This document shows, piece after piece, positions 5,875 through 7,358 of a stretch of 7,358 nucleotides of DNA. Both the position numbers and the translations under genes were made by a program. Numbering within the stretch: position 1 is the first letter of the stretch; the number at the start of each line of letters is the position of its first letter. The notes beneath the pieces are model-generated. The model worked only from the letters and a program-made list of their open reading frames with translations. It made no database searches and was not told where the DNA came from. This DNA comes from Nitrospirota bacterium. Its GTDB lineage: Bacteria > Nitrospirota > UBA9217. The stretch is from NCBI GenBank assembly GCA_013334545.1, contig JAAXXJ010000144.1, positions 1 through 7,358 of the forward strand. The letters are read 5' to 3'.

Positions 5875-7230
5875 TTATTTCCATTGAGAAATCTGTTCAA
5901 TCATTGTGTGGATTTCACTTAATCGACTTGAAGAAGAATGACCCCATCCCTCTTGCCAATGCCACAGATTTTGGCGTAAATCTGGATGCTCCTTATTTCC
6001 TAAGCCCGCGCGGTTCATAATATTTTCTGCAGTTTCCTCTTTCTCTGCTAGTAAACCGCCACCAGTGTAGAAGAGTAAGAACCACCATACAACTTTTCTT
6101 TCTATGCTCGTCAATTGCTTCAAAAAATCAGCCGCCTCCTTAGGCTCTAGCCGCTGAGATCCCAATAGGTGAAATACTTTGGGCTCACCAATCTTCAGCA
6201 CCGCCATTAAGATTGAGCCAACAGCGAGGCACCACCGCAAGCGCCCCTTATTCTCCTCCGATGTAGAGAAAATATGACCAAGAATGCGAAAAGCTTCCTG
6301 TATTTGCCTCGGGGTGAGCTTCAGTGCTCCCACAAGTTCGGTTATGTTATCTACTCGAGACTGCTCAAGCTTCATGAAACAATGCCTTGAGCCCTCACGT
6401 TTTAAGTAGTAGTCAACATACCTTGATGCTATCTTCTGGTAACCTGTCTCCGATATTGGAGGTAGCGTAACTTCACGATGAACGAACTTCCTATAATATT
6501 CTTCAAAATCTAGATCTGGGCCAAAAGCGGTTTTTGCTGAATTCTCTAGTTGCTCGCGGTCAGCCGCAAGAAGGAATACAGCGCCCTTAATGTCGAAGAT
6601 ATGTTTGATAGTCTCTAAGTAAGTGATTGCATAATCAGGCCTGCACCTGTCCAGTTCATCTACGAGAAATAAAACTCTAGGTTCTGATGCGGCTACAAAT
6701 TCTCGAATCGCTTTCTTCAGCGAGTCCATCGCAGCTTTTCTGCCCTGGTACATTGAAAATGTATCCGACAGAATAGCTACAACGTCTTGTCGTTTCTTTT
6801 TCTTCTTTTCTGCGAGATCACCGGCCTCGACAGCATCAATTCCGGTCATTTTCTTGACGACTTGACCACCCATCGCTGTCGCAAACCATCCAAGATCTTT
6901 TGCAGCATTAACTAGGGACGCTGTAGATCGTCCCTTTGTTTCCAAGCGCTCAACTAATGCCGAAATAATCGCGAAGAGGGGGTCTCCATAATAGTCACTC
7001 TCCCAAGCGTTTAAGGAAATCACTAGTGGCTTATCGGTTTTATTATTTGCGTTTTCTAGAGAGGACTTCCACATCCTCAGAAAAGTCGTTTTCCCGGAAC
7101 CAAACTTTGAAGCCAATGCGAGGACAAGACCGCCTTCGACATAATCATGTTCGGTAGTTATAAATCTCTCAAGCCGTTCTGCAAAACCCTCTAGCCCGAG
7201 TAGGTCATCTTTAAAAGTTGTGATTTCCAT
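5875..7230 (-). CDS. KAP-family P-loop NTPase, possible defence protein
   Basis: The protein of 451 residues from the ATG at 7230 is a KAP-type STAND-like P-loop NTPase. The Walker A region is SKFGSGKTTFL (41-51) with K47 and T48. The usual first glycine of this loop is serine. Walker B is VLFLVDELDRCRP (186-198) with D191 and E192, and the D-R-C after it is typical of KAP proteins. ETIKHIFDIKGAVFLLAADREQLENS (206-231) and DFEEYYRKFVHREVTLPPIS (241-260) fit the family's sensor region. No membrane helix is evident between Walker A and B, unlike some KAP proteins. A lysine patch lies at 142-146. The C-terminal 130 residues are rich in tryptophan (W382, W383, W423, W425, W429, W450) and match nothing I recognise. 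I chose the ATG because GAGG lies five bases upstream; an in-frame TTG at 7248 would add six residues. KAP proteins include PifA of plasmid F, which excludes phage T7. The gene is AT-rich compared with its neighbours, suggesting acquisition. Confidence 0.82.
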   Translation of the reverse strand: MEITTFKDDLLGLEGFAERLERFITTEHDYVEGGLVLALASKFGSGKTTFLRMWKSSLENANNKTDKPLVISLNAWESDYYGDPLFAIISALVERLETKGRSTASLVNAAKDLGWFATAMGGQVVKKMTGIDAVEAGDLAEKKKKKRQDVVAILSDTFSMYQGRKAAMDSLKKAIREFVAASEPRVLFLVDELDRCRPDYAITYLETIKHIFDIKGAVFLLAADREQLENSAKTAFGPDLDFEEYYRKFVHREVTLPPISETGYQKIASRYVDYYLKREGSRHCFMKLEQSRVDNITELVGALKLTPRQIQEAFRILGHIFSTSEENKGRLRWCLAVGSILMAVLKIGEPKVFHLLGSQRLEPKEAADFLKQLTSIERKVVWWFLLFYTGGGLLAEKEETAENIMNRAGLGNKEHPDLRQNLWHWQEGWGHSSSSRLSEIHTMIEQISQWK

Positions 7231-7240
7231 TCTTTCCTCA
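7231..7240 (-). promoter_or_regulatory. Ribosome-binding site deciding the KAP start
   Basis: On the minus strand TGAGGAAAGA ends directly at the ATG at 7230, placing GAGG at the ideal five-base distance. The longer TTG-initiated frame (7248) would have to be read through this site and has no Shine-Dalgarno sequence of its own. Confidence 0.75.
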
Positions 7241-7241
7241 T

Positions 7242-7250
7242 GAGCCAACC
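7242..7250 (-). repeat. Right copy of the 9-bp inverted repeat flanking the KAP gene
   Basis: GAGCCAACC is the exact reverse complement of 5864-5872. The copy lies in the untranslated leader, immediately upstream of the ribosome-binding site. Confidence 0.4.
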
Positions 7251-7259
7251 AGTGATTAA

Positions 7260-7272
7260 GCGGTTAGACCGC
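7260..7272. repeat. Small hairpin in the KAP leader region
   Basis: GCGGT (7260-7264) and ACCGC (7268-7272) form a perfect 5-bp stem around the three bases TAG. It stands between the palindrome array and the ribosome-binding site, 30 bases before the ATG. It may shape the mRNA leader or mark the inner edge of the repeat block. Confidence 0.4.
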
Positions 7273-7274
7273 CT

Positions 7275-7352
7275 GCATCTACATATATATGCAAGCATCT
7301 ACAATACATGCATCTACCTGTAGATGCCGGTCAGGCATATACAGATAGATGC
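7275..7352. repeat. Array of four GCATCTAC-based imperfect palindromes upstream of the KAP gene
   Basis: Four related units stand nearly head to tail: GCATCTACATATATATGC (7275-7292), GCATCTACAATACATGC (7295-7311), GCATCTACCTGTAGATGC (7310-7327) and GCATATACAGATAGATGC (7335-7352). Each begins with GCAT and ends with ATGC. The third is nearly perfect, with 8-bp arms around two bases. Units two and three share the two bases GC. Unit starts are 20, 15 and 25 bases apart, so this is not a regular tandem repeat. It fits a cluster of binding sites (operator array or iterons), a family of tiny palindromic repeats, or the end of a mobile element. It may continue beyond the window. No convincing promoter could be separated from it. 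Confidence 0.7.
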
Positions 7353-7358
7353 TTTTCC

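Noticed and set aside
5810..5875. Integron attC site after the KAP gene
   Set aside because: The imperfect hairpin and the position after the stop codon are suggestive, but the flanking boxes (AGCCAAC and GTTCAAT on the minus strand) each deviate from RYYYAAC and GTTRRRY and are not complementary beyond AAC/GTT. No integrase or second cassette is present.
7275..7352. CRISPR array
   Set aside because: The units are only 17-18 bp, vary in sequence, overlap or stand 2-7 bases apart, and leave no spacers of regular length.

Overview
The window carries five protein-coding genes, all on the minus strand, so transcription runs from the right edge to the left. Four of them (lipid kinase, DUF2127 membrane protein, Mg2+ P-type ATPase, cysteine-rich 4Fe-4S protein) share a GC-rich style: positions 4081-4140, inside the ATPase, contain 42 G/C in 60 bases. 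The fifth, a KAP-family P-loop NTPase at the right end, is clearly more AT-rich (23 of 60 at 6061-6120). The organism looks like a GC-rich, anaerobic or redox-versatile Gram-negative bacterium of the Nitrospirota/Desulfobacterota kind. That rests mainly on the architecture of the 4Fe-4S protein and is an inference, not an identification.

Layout from right to left (direction of transcription). 7231-7358: noncoding, with an array of four 17-18 bp imperfect palindromes built on GCATCTAC, then a small hairpin and the ribosome-binding site of the KAP gene. 5875-7230: KAP NTPase. 5784-5874: intergenic, dominated by a long GC-rich bulged hairpin. 4632-5783: 4Fe-4S protein with 20 cysteines. 4552-4631: short AT-rich gap with an interrupted palindrome and a hairpin that covers the ribosome-binding site of the next gene. 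2002-4551: MgtA-type Mg2+-importing ATPase, followed by a plausible terminator. 1391-1846: DUF2127 four-helix membrane protein. 1217-1390: gap with an almost perfect sigma-70 promoter. 323-1216: YegS/DAGK-type lipid kinase, probably made from a leaderless or nearly leaderless mRNA. 1-322: noncoding, containing an imperfect inverted-repeat structure that resembles a small nonautonomous transposable element (MITE).

How the genes work together: the 4Fe-4S gene and the ATPase gene may be co-transcribed (80 nt apart, no terminator seen). The two genes after the ATPase look like separate units. Ion transport (ATPase) and membrane-lipid phosphorylation (kinase) are both envelope housekeeping, but nothing in the sequence shows a shared pathway. 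The KAP gene looks like an acquired accessory gene, with different base composition, flanking repeats, and a family known for phage exclusion and other accessory roles. It and its palindrome array are the best candidates for something undescribed.
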